Positions 17,157 to 26,185 of a stretch of DNA of 64,000 nt are shown here, piece after piece (the stretch's first letter is position 1; the number at the start of each line of letters is the position of its first letter). The DNA lies in the NCBI RefSeq assembly GCF_024611995.1, contig NZ_CP102509.1:4402001-4466000 (forward strand). Direction: 5' to 3'. Both the position numbers and the translations under genes were made by a program. The notes under the pieces were generated by a model. The model ran no database searches, was not told the origin of the DNA, and worked only from the letters and a program-made list of their open reading frames with translations. This DNA comes from Streptomyces sp. NBC_00162. GTDB lineage: Bacteria; Actinomycetota; Actinomycetes; Streptomycetales; Streptomycetaceae.

Positions 17157-18044
17157 ATGGGCGAAGATGGAGCGGTGACCTCGGCTCCCCAGTGCCCGGA
17201 CGGGCCAACCCCCACCCCCCGGCTCATCGCCACCGACCTCGACGGCACCCTGCTGCGCGACGACAAGTCCGTCTCGCTCCGCACCGTCGCCGCCCTCGCC
17301 GCCGCCGAGGAGGCCGGGATCGAGGTCTTCTTCGTCACCGGACGTCCCGCCCGCTGGATGGACGTGGTCAGCGACCACGTGCACGGCCACGGCCTCGCGA
17401 TCTGCGCGAACGGCGCGGCGGTCGTCGATCTGCACGCAGGGCGGGAATTCGTGCAGGTCAGAGCGCTTCCCCGAGCTGCCGCCCTGGCCGTCGTGACCGC
17501 CCTGCGGACCGCGACACCGGGCGCCTCCTTCGCGGTCGAGCTGACCACCGGCATCAACTACGAGCCTGCGTACCCGCCGTTCTTCAAGGACCCGGGCGCC
17601 CACGTCGCCATCGCCGAGAAGCTGCTCACAGAAGGCACGGACGAGAGCGCCGCGCCCGTACTCAAGCTGCTCGCGCACCACGCCGAACTGGCTCCGGACG
17701 AGTTCCTCGCCCTGGCCCGCTCGGCTGCCGGCGAGTACGCCTCGATCACCCGCTCCAGCCCGACCGCCCTGCTGGAGATCAGCGGGCAGGGTGTCTCCAA
17801 GGCGAGCACCCTGGCGTTGTGCTGCGCCGAGCGGGGCATTTCCCCCGCCGAGGTCGTGGCTTTCGGGGACATGCCGAACGACGTGGAGATGCTCAGCTGG
17901 GCGGGCACCTCCTACGCGATGGGCAACGCCCACCCGGATGTGATCGCGGCCGCGTCCGGCCGTACGACCGCCAACAACGAGGACGGGGTCGCCGTCGTCA
18001 TCGAGCGCATCGTGGCCGACCGGATCGCACAGCGACAGCAGTAG
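17157..18044 (+). CDS. HAD-family (Cof-type) phosphatase
   Basis: A 295-residue hydrolase of the HAD IIB / Cof group, acting on small phosphorylated metabolites. Motif I is ATDLDGTLLRDD with the nucleophile Asp, motif II is the Thr in FFVTGRP, motif III the Lys in QGVSKAST, and motif IV GDMPNDVEM. The alpha/beta cap lies between motifs II and III, as in type IIB. The ATG at 17157 is given; an in-frame GTG at 17175 (289 residues), with AAG spaced about 8 nt before it, is as likely. It converges on the histidine kinase gene. Confidence 0.9.
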   Translation: MGEDGAVTSAPQCPDGPTPTPRLIATDLDGTLLRDDKSVSLRTVAALAAAEEAGIEVFFVTGRPARWMDVVSDHVHGHGLAICANGAAVVDLHAGREFVQVRALPRAAALAVVTALRTATPGASFAVELTTGINYEPAYPPFFKDPGAHVAIAEKLLTEGTDESAAPVLKLLAHHAELAPDEFLALARSAAGEYASITRSSPTALLEISGQGVSKASTLALCCAERGISPAEVVAFGDMPNDVEMLSWAGTSYAMGNAHPDVIAAASGRTTANNEDGVAVVIERIVADRIAQRQQ

Positions 18045-18058
18045 GGACTCCGAGGGGC

Positions 18059-18099
18059 AGGCCCCGCGGGATCCGGAGGACAGCTCTAGAGCGGGGCCT
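18059..18099. terminator. convergent hairpin
   Basis: 9-bp inverted repeat AGGCCCCGC / GCGGGGCCT (18059-18067, 18091-18099) at the convergent ends of the HAD phosphatase and histidine kinase genes. It includes the last kinase codons. Confidence 0.5.
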
Positions 18100-19822
18100 C
18101 CCACACCAGGGTGGTGCCGCCGCCGTCCTCGCCGATGCCCGGGCCGTACGAGCTCGCGCCGCCCAGCGACTCGGCCCGCCGGCGCAGGTTCCGCAGCCCG
18201 CTGCGCCGCCCGCCCTCGGGGATGCCCACCCCGTCGTCGGCGACCTCCAGCCGGACGCCCGGGCGTCCGTCCGCCAGCGTGATCGTGGAGTCCAGAACCA
18301 CCTCGATCCGGGACGCGTCGGCGTGGCGGAACGCATTGGACAGGGCCTCGCGCAGCGCGGCGATCAGGTTCTTGCCCACCAGTTCGCCGACGACCGCGTC
18401 GATCGGACCCAGGAAGCGGTGCGCGGGCTTGAAGCCGAGCGGCACGGCGGCCATGTTGATCTCCCGCAGCACCCGGGTGCGCAGCCCCGAGGGAGCCTCC
18501 GCCGGGCCCTGCTGGAGGGCAAAGATCGCCGTACGGATCTCCTGGATCGTCACGTCCAGCTCGTCCACGGCCTTTCCGACCCCGTCGCGGACCTCGGGGA
18601 CGATGGACCGGCGCTGGGCGCCCTCCAGCATCATGCCGGTCGCGAACAGCCGCTGGATGACCAGGTCGTGCAGGTCCCGGGCGATCCGGTCACGGTCCTC
18701 GAACACGGCGAGCCGCTCCCGGTCGCGCTGCGCCTCGGCCATCATCAGCGCGAGCGCGGCCTGCGAGGCGAACTGCGTGGCCAAGGTCCGCTCGGCCTCG
18801 CAGAACGGCCGTTTACCGCGGGCCCTCGGGGTGACCAGGGCCCCCAGCACCCGGCCGCCGCTGTGCAGCGGCAGCATCATGCAGGGCCCGTACTGGCTGG
18901 TCATCTCGCTGATCATGCGCGGATCCGACGCGGCGTCGTCCACGAAGACCGGCTCGCCCTGGAACAGACTGTGCACGACCGGGCTCTCGGCGGGGATCAC
19001 CACGCCGAGCGAGGTGGCCGGGTTCTCCGCGGAGACGGCGACGATCTCCATCCCGCCTTCCTCGGCCGGCAGCATCACGATCCCGGCCGAGGAGTCGGCC
19101 AGGTGGCGGGCCTGCTCGGCCACCACCGCGAGGGCGTCGTCCGCGTCCCCGCCGGACAGCAGGGCCGTGGTGACGGCCACCGATCCGTCGATCCAGCGCT
19201 CGCGCTGGGTGGCGGCCTCGTACAGCCGGGCGTTGCCGATGGCGATGCCCGCCTCGGTGGCCAGCACCCGGACCATGTGGACGTCGTAGTCGTTGAACGG
19301 GCCGCCGCCGTTCTTCTCGGCAAGGTACAGATTGCCGAAGATCTCCCCCTGCACCCGGATCGGGACACCGAGGAACGTCTTCATGGCCGGGTGGTGCGGC
19401 GGGAATCCGGCCGAGCGCGGATCCTTCGTCAGATCGACGAGCTGGACGGTGTCGGGGTGCGAGATGAGCGCCCCCAGCAGCCCCCGCTTCCCGTCCGGAC
19501 GGTGCCCGATCTTCCCGGCCAGCTCCGGGCTGATCCCGAACGTGACGAAGTCCGAAAGTCCGCGGCCCTCGGTGTCGACGACGCCGATCGCCGCGTAGCG
19601 CGCGTCCGCGAGTTCGGCCGCGGTCTCGCAGATCCGGTCCAGCGTGGAGTGCAGTTCGAGTCCGGTACCGACCGACCTCATGGCTTCCAGCAGCTGCGGT
19701 ACCCGGGCCGTGAGCTCGGTGGACAGGCCTTGCAGACTCCGGGTGGCCTGGGTGGCGGCCTCCAGCGGGTCCGGCGTTCCCGGTGATGGTTCCGGCGATT
19801 CCTTGGACTCCTGCACTGACAT
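18086..19822 (-). CDS. GAF-domain sensor histidine kinase (DevS/NarL-partner type)
   Basis: A 578-residue soluble kinase. Two GAF sensor domains (about 55-200 and 215-360) are followed by a HisKA_3 dimerisation helix with the phospho-acceptor His near residue 385 (RIARDLHDLVIQRLF), then an HATPase domain with N-box EALSNAFRHADAS and G1 box DDGVGIPEGG. There is no membrane span. The layout resembles the DevS/DosT redox and oxygen sensors, but haem binding cannot be judged from sequence. It sits 24 bp after cydCD on the same strand and could be expressed with the cytochrome bd operon. No response-regulator gene is adjacent. Confidence 0.92.
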   Translation of the reverse strand: MSVQESKESPEPSPGTPDPLEAATQATRSLQGLSTELTARVPQLLEAMRSVGTGLELHSTLDRICETAAELADARYAAIGVVDTEGRGLSDFVTFGISPELAGKIGHRPDGKRGLLGALISHPDTVQLVDLTKDPRSAGFPPHHPAMKTFLGVPIRVQGEIFGNLYLAEKNGGGPFNDYDVHMVRVLATEAGIAIGNARLYEAATQRERWIDGSVAVTTALLSGGDADDALAVVAEQARHLADSSAGIVMLPAEEGGMEIVAVSAENPATSLGVVIPAESPVVHSLFQGEPVFVDDAASDPRMISEMTSQYGPCMMLPLHSGGRVLGALVTPRARGKRPFCEAERTLATQFASQAALALMMAEAQRDRERLAVFEDRDRIARDLHDLVIQRLFATGMMLEGAQRRSIVPEVRDGVGKAVDELDVTIQEIRTAIFALQQGPAEAPSGLRTRVLREINMAAVPLGFKPAHRFLGPIDAVVGELVGKNLIAALREALSNAFRHADASRIEVVLDSTITLADGRPGVRLEVADDGVGIPEGGRRSGLRNLRRRAESLGGASSYGPGIGEDGGGTTLVWEAPL

Positions 19823-19846
19823 GCCCTTGAGCCTAGTTAGTCCCGA

Positions 19847-22800
19847 TTAGCGGGGAAAGTCGGCCTGGAGAAAGTCGGCCACGGTCCCGTCGGCTTCCCT
19901 TTCCCGCTCCAGCAACCGCCGCAGCGGTCCCTCGGCGACGGCCAGCTCGGCGTACGCGCCGCGCTGTACGACCTCTCCGCCGTCGAGCACGAGCACCTCG
20001 TCGACCGCCTCCAGCCCGGCCAGCCGGTGCGTGATCAGCACGGTGGTACGGCCCTCGGTCGCCGCCAGCAGGTCCGCCGTCAGCGCGTCCGCCGTGGCCA
20101 GGTCCAGATGCTCGGCCGGCTCGTCCAGCACCAGTACGGGGAAGTCCGCGAGCAGCGCCCGGGCCAGTGCCAGGCGCTGGCGCTGGCCGCCCGAGATCCG
20201 CTCACCGTGCTCGCCGACCAGCGTGTCGAGCCCGTCCGGCAATCCGTCGGCCCACTCCAGGAGCCGCGCCGCGGCCAGCGCATCCCGCAGCTCCTGCTCA
20301 CTCGCTCCGGTCCGGGCCAGCCGCAGGTTCTCCCGTACCGAGCTGTCGAAGAGGTGCGCGTCCTGGGCGCAGAGCCCCACGAGCACGCGCACGTCGTCGC
20401 CGTCGAGCGTGCACGCGTCGGTCCCGCCCACGGTGTACGTGCCTTCGCGCGGGTCCAGGAAGCGCAGCAGGACCTGCGCGAGGGTGGTCTTGCCGGATCC
20501 CGACGGGCCGACGACGGCGATGCGCCGGCCGGCTTCCAGGGTCAGGTCCACGCCCCGCAGCGCGTCTCGCTCCTGGCCGGGGTGCCGTGCGGCGAGCCCC
20601 GTCAGCCTCAGCGGGAAGGGCGAGCCGGGGGCCGCGGCGGCCTGCTCCGGCTCGGCCACCGGTGCCGGTGCGTCGATGACCTCGTAGACCCGCTCGGCGC
20701 TACGGCGCACCCGCTGGCGGTACTGGACGGCGAGCGGAAGGCCGTTGACCGCCTCGAAGGCGGCGAGCGGGGTCAGTACGGCGACGGCCATGACCACCCC
20801 GGACAGCCGTCCGTCGTGCACCGCGGTCGCGGCCGCGGCCGCCGAGGCCACGACGGTCAGCCCGCACACGAGGGCGGACAACCCACCGCCCAGCCCGGCC
20901 GCGGCCGCTCCGCGCGCGGCGATCCGCGTCAGCACGCCGTCGCTCTGCCTGGCCCGGCCCTTGCGGTCCTCCAGCGCCCCGGCGACGGTCAGCTCGGCGG
21001 TGCCGGTGAGCAGATCGGCCACCTGGGTGGCGAGCTCGCCCCGGGCGGGCGCGAGCCGGCGCTCGGCACGCCGGGCGCAGGCCCCGCTGACGAGCGGAAC
21101 GCCGATGCCGGCGAGGAGCAGCCCGACGGCGAGCGCGGCTCCGGCCTCCGGCAGCAGCCAGGTGGTGAAGGCGACCGAGCCGGTGCCGACGAGCACCGCG
21201 GTCCCGACCGGCAGCAGCCAGCGCAGCCAGTAGTCCTGCAGTGCGTCGGCGTCGGCCACCAGCCGGGTCAGCAGGTCCCCGCGCCGGTGCTCGCGCAGTC
21301 CGGCGGGGGCGATGCGCTCCAGCCTCCGGTACACGGAGACGCGCAGATCGGCGAGCATCCGCAGCACGGCGTCGTGCGATACGAGCCGCTCGGCATACCG
21401 GAAGACCGCCCGCCCCATGCCGAAGGCCCGCGTGGCGGTCACGGCCACCATCAGATAGAGCACGGGAGGCTGCTCGGAGGCCCGCGAGATCAGCCAGCCG
21501 GACACGGCCATCAGCCCGACGCTGCACCCCACGGCCAGCGCTCCGAGCAACAGCCCGAGCCGGAAGCGGCCTTGCCACGCCTTGGCCACGGCCCGTACCC
21601 GGCGCAGCGGATCGCTCCCGCCCGAGTCGGTCCCGCCGACGGCGCGCGCCCGCTCGGCCGCAGCCCCGAGGATCCACTCCCCGGCGTCGGACGCGGACGG
21701 CTCCGGAGCCCCGGCCCGGCCGGCCACCGGCCGGGGGAGCGGCCCGGACCCGGCTCCTGGCGCGGCCATCGCCACCACCCGGTCGGCGACGGCGAGCAGC
21801 GCCGGCCGGTGCACGACCAGCAGGACGGTCCGGCCCACGGCCAGCCGCCGGACCGCGTCCACCACGCCGGCCTCGGTCTCGCCGTCCAGCGCCGCGGTCG
21901 GCTCGTCCAGCAGCAGCACGGGGCGGTCCGCCAGGAACGCCCGTGCGAGGGCCAGCCGTTGGCGCTGCCCGGCGGACAGTCCGACACCGCCCTCGCCCAG
22001 GGAGGTCTCCACCCCGCGCGGCAGTGTGGCCACGAACTCCCAGGCCCCGGCGTCCTCCAGGGCCCGGGTCACCTCCGCTTCCGAGGCTCCCGGGCGGGCC
22101 AGCCGTACGTTCTCCCCGATGGTCCCGGCGAACAGGTGCGGGCGCTGCGGCACCCACGCCACCCGCTCCCGCCACTGCTCCGGCGACAGCCCGGCAAGGT
22201 CCGTGCCCGCGATCCGAACCCGTCCCGCGGTCGGTGCCACGAACCCCAGCAGCACCTGGAGCAGCGTGGACTTGCCGACCCCGCTCGGGCCGGTGAGGGC
22301 CACGCACTCCCCCGGTTCGACGGTCAGCGAGACCGGCCCGGGCGAGTCCTGACCCCGGCCTTCGTACCGGACGGCGACCCCGTCGATCTCGATGCGCAGG
22401 GGAGTGCCGCTCGGCAGGGCGGCCCCGCCTGCCGGACGCGCGACAGGGGTCTCCAGGACCTCGAAGATCTCCTCCGCGGCCGCCAGCCCCTCGGCGGCCG
22501 CGTGGTACTGCGCGCCGACCTGCCGCAACGGCAGGTACGCCTCGGGCGCCAGGATCAGGATGACCAGTCCGGTGTAGAGGTCCAGTTCCCCGTGGACCAG
22601 CCGCATGCCGATGGTCACCGCCACCAGCGCCACCGACAGGGTCGCCAGCAGTTCCAGCGCGAAGGAGGAGAGGAAGGCGATGCGCAGGGTCCGCATCGTC
22701 GCTTGCCGGTAGTCGTCAGTGATCTTGCGGATCGACTCGGCCTGGGCCTTGGCCCGTCCGAAGACCTTCAGTGTGGGCAGTCCCGCCACCACGTCGAGGA

Positions 22801-23407
22801 AGTGGCCCGACAGGCGTGACAGCAACCGCCACTGGCGGTCCATCCGGGACTGGGTGGCCATGCCGATGAGGACCATGAACAGCGGGATCAGGGGCAGGGT
22901 GACGACGATGATGGCCGCCGACACCCAGTCCTCGGTGACGATCCGGGCGAGCACCGCCACCGGTACGACCACCGCGAGCCCCAGCTGGGGCAGGTAGCGG
23001 GAGAAGTAGTCGTCGAGTGCGTCCACGCCCCGGGTGGCCAGGGCGACCAGTGACCCGGTCCGCTGACCGTTCAGCCAGCCCGGTCCCAGATCCGCGGCCC
23101 GGTCCAGCAGCCGGCCCCGCAGTTCCGACTTGACCGCAGCACCGGCCCGGTGCGCGGCCAGCTCCGTCAGCCAGGCGATCAGGCCGCGGCCCAGCGCCAC
23201 CGCCGCGAGCAGCAGCAGCGGCGTCCGGAGCGCGGCCCCGCCCAGCCCCTCCTCGAAGGCACCGACCACGATCTCGGCGATCAGCATCGCCTGACCGACG
23301 ACCAGCCCCGCCCCGGCCAGGCCCAGGGCCACCACCGCGCCCAGGAAGAGGCGGGTGGAACGGGCGTACCGAAGCAGGCGCGGGTCGATCGGTTTCACGT
23401 GAAACAT
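19847..23407 (-). CDS. cydCD: fused CydD-CydC thiol/haem ABC exporter needed for cytochrome bd assembly
   Basis: A 1186-residue fusion of the two half-transporters that are separate in E. coli. The first half has membrane spans up to about 310 and an ATPase domain with Walker A GPSGVGKST and Walker B LLLDEPTAALD. The second half has spans about 615-900, Walker A GPSGSGKTT and Walker B LVLDEPAEHLD. It exports cysteine/glutathione-type reductant and supports haem d insertion. It is the third gene of cydA-cydB-cydCD. The annotated ATG (23405-23407) is adjacent to a parS site, which would encode the N-terminus FHVKP; an internal GTG in that site (about 23398) is an alternative start. Confidence 0.94.
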   Translation of the reverse strand: MFHVKPIDPRLLRYARSTRLFLGAVVALGLAGAGLVVGQAMLIAEIVVGAFEEGLGGAALRTPLLLLAAVALGRGLIAWLTELAAHRAGAAVKSELRGRLLDRAADLGPGWLNGQRTGSLVALATRGVDALDDYFSRYLPQLGLAVVVPVAVLARIVTEDWVSAAIIVVTLPLIPLFMVLIGMATQSRMDRQWRLLSRLSGHFLDVVAGLPTLKVFGRAKAQAESIRKITDDYRQATMRTLRIAFLSSFALELLATLSVALVAVTIGMRLVHGELDLYTGLVILILAPEAYLPLRQVGAQYHAAAEGLAAAEEIFEVLETPVARPAGGAALPSGTPLRIEIDGVAVRYEGRGQDSPGPVSLTVEPGECVALTGPSGVGKSTLLQVLLGFVAPTAGRVRIAGTDLAGLSPEQWRERVAWVPQRPHLFAGTIGENVRLARPGASEAEVTRALEDAGAWEFVATLPRGVETSLGEGGVGLSAGQRQRLALARAFLADRPVLLLDEPTAALDGETEAGVVDAVRRLAVGRTVLLVVHRPALLAVADRVVAMAAPGAGSGPLPRPVAGRAGAPEPSASDAGEWILGAAAERARAVGGTDSGGSDPLRRVRAVAKAWQGRFRLGLLLGALAVGCSVGLMAVSGWLISRASEQPPVLYLMVAVTATRAFGMGRAVFRYAERLVSHDAVLRMLADLRVSVYRRLERIAPAGLREHRRGDLLTRLVADADALQDYWLRWLLPVGTAVLVGTGSVAFTTWLLPEAGAALAVGLLLAGIGVPLVSGACARRAERRLAPARGELATQVADLLTGTAELTVAGALEDRKGRARQSDGVLTRIAARGAAAAGLGGGLSALVCGLTVVASAAAAATAVHDGRLSGVVMAVAVLTPLAAFEAVNGLPLAVQYRQRVRRSAERVYEVIDAPAPVAEPEQAAAAPGSPFPLRLTGLAARHPGQERDALRGVDLTLEAGRRIAVVGPSGSGKTTLAQVLLRFLDPREGTYTVGGTDACTLDGDDVRVLVGLCAQDAHLFDSSVRENLRLARTGASEQELRDALAAARLLEWADGLPDGLDTLVGEHGERISGGQRQRLALARALLADFPVLVLDEPAEHLDLATADALTADLLAATEGRTTVLITHRLAGLEAVDEVLVLDGGEVVQRGAYAELAVAEGPLRRLLEREREADGTVADFLQADFPR
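23392..23405. other. parS: parS site at the cydCD start codon
   Basis: Exact GTTTCACGTGAAAC overlapping the first codons of cydCD. The start codon ATG of the minus strand uses the T of the parS flank. Confidence 0.95.
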
Positions 23408-23470
23408 CCCCCAGGCAGGGTCAGTCGGTCAGGCAGGAGGGGCGGGGCGGCGGGGCTCACACGTCGGAAC

Positions 23471-24472
23471 TCAGTGCGCGTCGACGATGTGATGCGTCCC
23501 GATCCGCTTGCGGAACACCCAGTACGTCCAGCCCTGGTAGAGCAGGACGAGCGGCGTGGCCACTGCCGCGAGCCAGGTCATGATCTTCAGGGTGTACGGG
23601 CTGGACGAGGAGTTGGTGACCGTGAGGTTCCAGGCATCGTCCAGCGAGGACGGCATGACGTTCGGGAACAGCGTCAGGAAGAGCATCGCGACGGCCGCCG
23701 CGATGGTGACCCCGGACAGTGCGAACGCCCAGCCCTCGCGGCCCGCCAGGTTGAAGCCGAGGGCCCCCACCAGCGCGAGCACCGCGACCACCATGGCGAT
23801 CAGGCTCTTGGCGTCGCCGCGCGTGAACTGGGTCCAGGTCAGGAAGACCAGGGCCAGCACCGCGGTAACCAGGCCCAGCCGGATCGCGAGCCTGCGGGAG
23901 CGGTCCCGTATGTCACCGACCGTCTTGAGCGAGGTGAAGACCGCGCCGTGGAAGGTGAACAGGGTCAGGGTGACCAGGCCGCCGAGGATCGAGTAGCCGT
24001 TGAGCAGGTCGAGGAAGGTGCCGACGTACTCCTTGTTCTGATCGATCTTCACACCGCGGACGATGTTGGCGAAGGCCACACCCCACAGGAACGCGGGGAT
24101 CAGCGAGGTCCAGAAGATCGCGTGTTCCCAGTTGGTCTGCCACTTGTCCTCGGGGCGCTTGTGCCGGTACTCGAACGCCACCCCCCGGATGATCAGGCAG
24201 ACCAGGATGAGCAGCAGCGGCAGGTAGAACCCGGAGAAGAGGGTGGCGTACCAGTCGGGGAACGCGGCGAAGGTCGCACCGCCCGCGGTGAGCAGCCAGA
24301 CCTCGTTGCCGTCCCAGACGGGCCCGATGGTGTTGATCAGGACCCGCTTCTCCGTACGGTCACGGGCGAGCAGCTTGGTCAGTACGCCGACTCCGAAGTC
24401 GAAGCCCTCCAGGAAGAAGTAGCCGATCCACAGAACGGCGATGAGCACGAACCAGACGTCGTGGAGTTGCAT
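23471..24472 (-). CDS. cydB: cytochrome bd ubiquinol oxidase subunit II
   Basis: A 333-residue membrane protein with about eight to nine spans. It begins MQLHDVWFVLIAVLWIGYFF followed by LEGFDFGVGVL, the usual CydB N-terminus, and carries IGPVWDGNEVWLL in an early loop. With CydA it forms the terminal oxidase that reduces oxygen to water at low oxygen tension without pumping protons. It starts 18 bp after cydA on the same strand; 63 bp separate it from cydCD. Confidence 0.97.
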   Translation of the reverse strand: MQLHDVWFVLIAVLWIGYFFLEGFDFGVGVLTKLLARDRTEKRVLINTIGPVWDGNEVWLLTAGGATFAAFPDWYATLFSGFYLPLLLILVCLIIRGVAFEYRHKRPEDKWQTNWEHAIFWTSLIPAFLWGVAFANIVRGVKIDQNKEYVGTFLDLLNGYSILGGLVTLTLFTFHGAVFTSLKTVGDIRDRSRRLAIRLGLVTAVLALVFLTWTQFTRGDAKSLIAMVVAVLALVGALGFNLAGREGWAFALSGVTIAAAVAMLFLTLFPNVMPSSLDDAWNLTVTNSSSSPYTLKIMTWLAAVATPLVLLYQGWTYWVFRKRIGTHHIVDAH

Positions 24473-24490
24473 CGTGTGGTCTCCTCAGCC

Positions 24491-25996
24491 TCAGTACGAG
24501 AAGGCCATCGGCCGGTCGGAGTTCTTGTCGTCCCCGCCGATCTTGGTGGGCGGGTTGAGGTCGGCCTCCGTGAGTTCGGGGGGCCCGAGCTTGACGTACT
24601 TCACGAGCAGCTTGACCTCGATCACGGCGAGCACCGCGTACAGGAGCGTGAAGCCGATCATGGACGTGAGGACCTCGCCCTGGGAGACACCCGGCGAGAC
24701 CGCGTCCCGGGTGCGCAGGACGCCGTAGACCACCCAGGGCTGGCGGCCCATCTCGGTGAAGATCCAGCCCCAGGAGTTGGCGATGAGCGGGAAGCCCATG
24801 GTCCAGAGCGCGACGATCCAGTACAGCTTTCCCCACTTGGGGCTCAGCGCCTGCTTGTAAAGCACCAGGTTCGGGACCTCGTCCTCCGAGGTCCGCAGCC
24901 CCGGCGGCAGCATGAACTTCTTGCGGGTCAGCCAGAGCCCCAGCACGCCGACGCCCAGCGAGGCCATGCCGAAGCCGATCATCCACCGGAAGCCCCAGTA
25001 GGCGACCGCGATGTTGGGCCGGTAGTCGCCGGGCCCGAACCTCTCCTGCTCGGCCTTGTTGACGTCGTTGATGCCCGGGACGAAGGAGGTGAAGTCGTCG
25101 TTCGCCAGGAAGGACAGCAGGCCCGGAATCTCTATCGCGACCTTGTTGTGGCCCTTGTCGACATCGCCGTAGGCGAAGATCGAGAAGGGAGCCGGCGCCT
25201 CGCCGTCCCAGAGCGCCTCGGCGGCCGCCATCTTCATGGGCTGCTGCTTGAACATCACCTTGCCGAGCAGGTCGCCGCTGATGGCGGTGCCCAGTCCGGC
25301 GATGATCATGACGACCAGGCCGAGCCGCAGCGAGCTGCGCATCACCGGGACGTGCTTCTTGCGGGCCAGGTGGAAGGCGGCGATGCCGGCCATGAACGCG
25401 CCGCCGACCAGGAAGGCGGCCGTCATGGTGTGGAAGAACTGGGTGAGCGCGGTGTTCTGGGTGAGCACGTGCCAGAAATCGGTGAGCTCGGCCCGGCCGC
25501 GCTCCTCGTTGATGCGGTAACCGACCGGGTGCTGCATCCAGGAATTGGCCGCCAGGATGAAGTAGGCGGAAAGGATGGTGCCGATGGACACCATCCAGAT
25601 GCAGGCCAGGTGGATCTTCTTCGGCAGCTTGTCCCAGCCGAAGATCCACAGACCAATGAAGGTCGACTCGAAGAAGAAGGCGATCAGCGCTTCGAAGGCC
25701 AGCGGGGCCCCGAAGATGTCACCGACGAATCGCGAGTAGTCGGACCAGTTCATGCCGAACTGGAACTCCTGGACGATGCCGGTGACGACACCCATCGCGA
25801 TATTGATCAAGAAGAGCTTTCCCCAGAACTTCGTGGCCCTGAGGTACTTCTCCTTCTCGGTACGCACCCACGCGGTCTGCAGGCCGGCCGTGAGCGCGGC
25901 GAGCGAGATCGTCAAGGGGACGAACAGGAAGTGATAGACGGTGGTAATACCGAACTGCCATCGCGCCAGGGTCTCTGGCGCCAAAGCTAGGTCCAC
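24491..25996 (-). CDS. cydA: cytochrome bd ubiquinol oxidase subunit I
   Basis: A 501-residue haem-bearing subunit. Recognisable regions are the N-terminal ARWQFGITTVYHFLFVPLTI (with a haem-ligand His), GVVTGIVQEFQFGMNW, and the ANSWMQHPVGY segment. The quinol loop is of the short type. The start is GTG at 25994-25996, with GAAGGAG about 9 nt upstream. The operon order is cydA-cydB-cydCD. Its leader carries a perfect Rex operator and a 10-bp hairpin, which predicts induction when NADH rises under oxygen limitation. Confidence 0.97.
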   Translation of the reverse strand: MDLALAPETLARWQFGITTVYHFLFVPLTISLAALTAGLQTAWVRTEKEKYLRATKFWGKLFLINIAMGVVTGIVQEFQFGMNWSDYSRFVGDIFGAPLAFEALIAFFFESTFIGLWIFGWDKLPKKIHLACIWMVSIGTILSAYFILAANSWMQHPVGYRINEERGRAELTDFWHVLTQNTALTQFFHTMTAAFLVGGAFMAGIAAFHLARKKHVPVMRSSLRLGLVVMIIAGLGTAISGDLLGKVMFKQQPMKMAAAEALWDGEAPAPFSIFAYGDVDKGHNKVAIEIPGLLSFLANDDFTSFVPGINDVNKAEQERFGPGDYRPNIAVAYWGFRWMIGFGMASLGVGVLGLWLTRKKFMLPPGLRTSEDEVPNLVLYKQALSPKWGKLYWIVALWTMGFPLIANSWGWIFTEMGRQPWVVYGVLRTRDAVSPGVSQGEVLTSMIGFTLLYAVLAVIEVKLLVKYVKLGPPELTEADLNPPTKIGGDDKNSDRPMAFSY

Positions 25997-26045
25997 GTCG
26001 TCGTCTCCTTCGGTTCGCCGTGGTCACAGCCGCAGTCTGCCTGTT

Positions 26046-26078
26046 GTGTCCCGCTCAATTCGGGAGGAAGCGGGACAC
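26046..26078 (-). promoter_or_regulatory. hairpin in the cydA leader
   Basis: Perfect 10-bp inverted repeat GTGTCCCGCT / AGCGGGACAC (26046-26055, 26069-26078; 13-nt loop) between the Rex operator and cydA. If transcription starts near the operator it lies in the 5' leader and could affect stability or termination. Function unknown. Confidence 0.4.
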
Positions 26079-26081
26079 GCT

Positions 26082-26097
26082 TGTGAACGCGTTCACA
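26082..26097. promoter_or_regulatory. Rex operator (NADH/NAD+ redox control of cydABCD)
   Basis: Perfect 16-bp palindrome TGTGAACGCGTTCACA, matching the Rex operator described for S. coelicolor, about 85 bp upstream of cydA. Rex represses when NAD+ is high and releases the site on NADH binding. Confidence 0.93.
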
Positions 26098-26159
26098 TTC
26101 ACAAGCATTATGTCGCACCGGCATCCGGCCCCTTCGGGCGGGTCCCCTCTAGCCAACAG

Positions 26160-26178
26160 ATTCAACAGATTGTTGAAT
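26160..26178. promoter_or_regulatory. candidate operator before the cyclophilin-like gene
   Basis: Perfect 8-3-8 inverted repeat ATTCAACA GAT TGTTGAAT, AT-rich against its surroundings and ending 7 bp before the probable start codon of the next gene. A partial direct copy (AACAGATT) precedes it. It may be a repressor site acting at translation or transcription start; no regulator is identified. Confidence 0.45.
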
Positions 26179-26185
26179 GCGGCTC

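Noticed and set aside
20027..25990. Long plus-strand frames opposite cydCD and cydAB
   Set aside because: Shadows of the cyd operon, full of His/Gly/Asp/Gln repeats and without a ribosome site.
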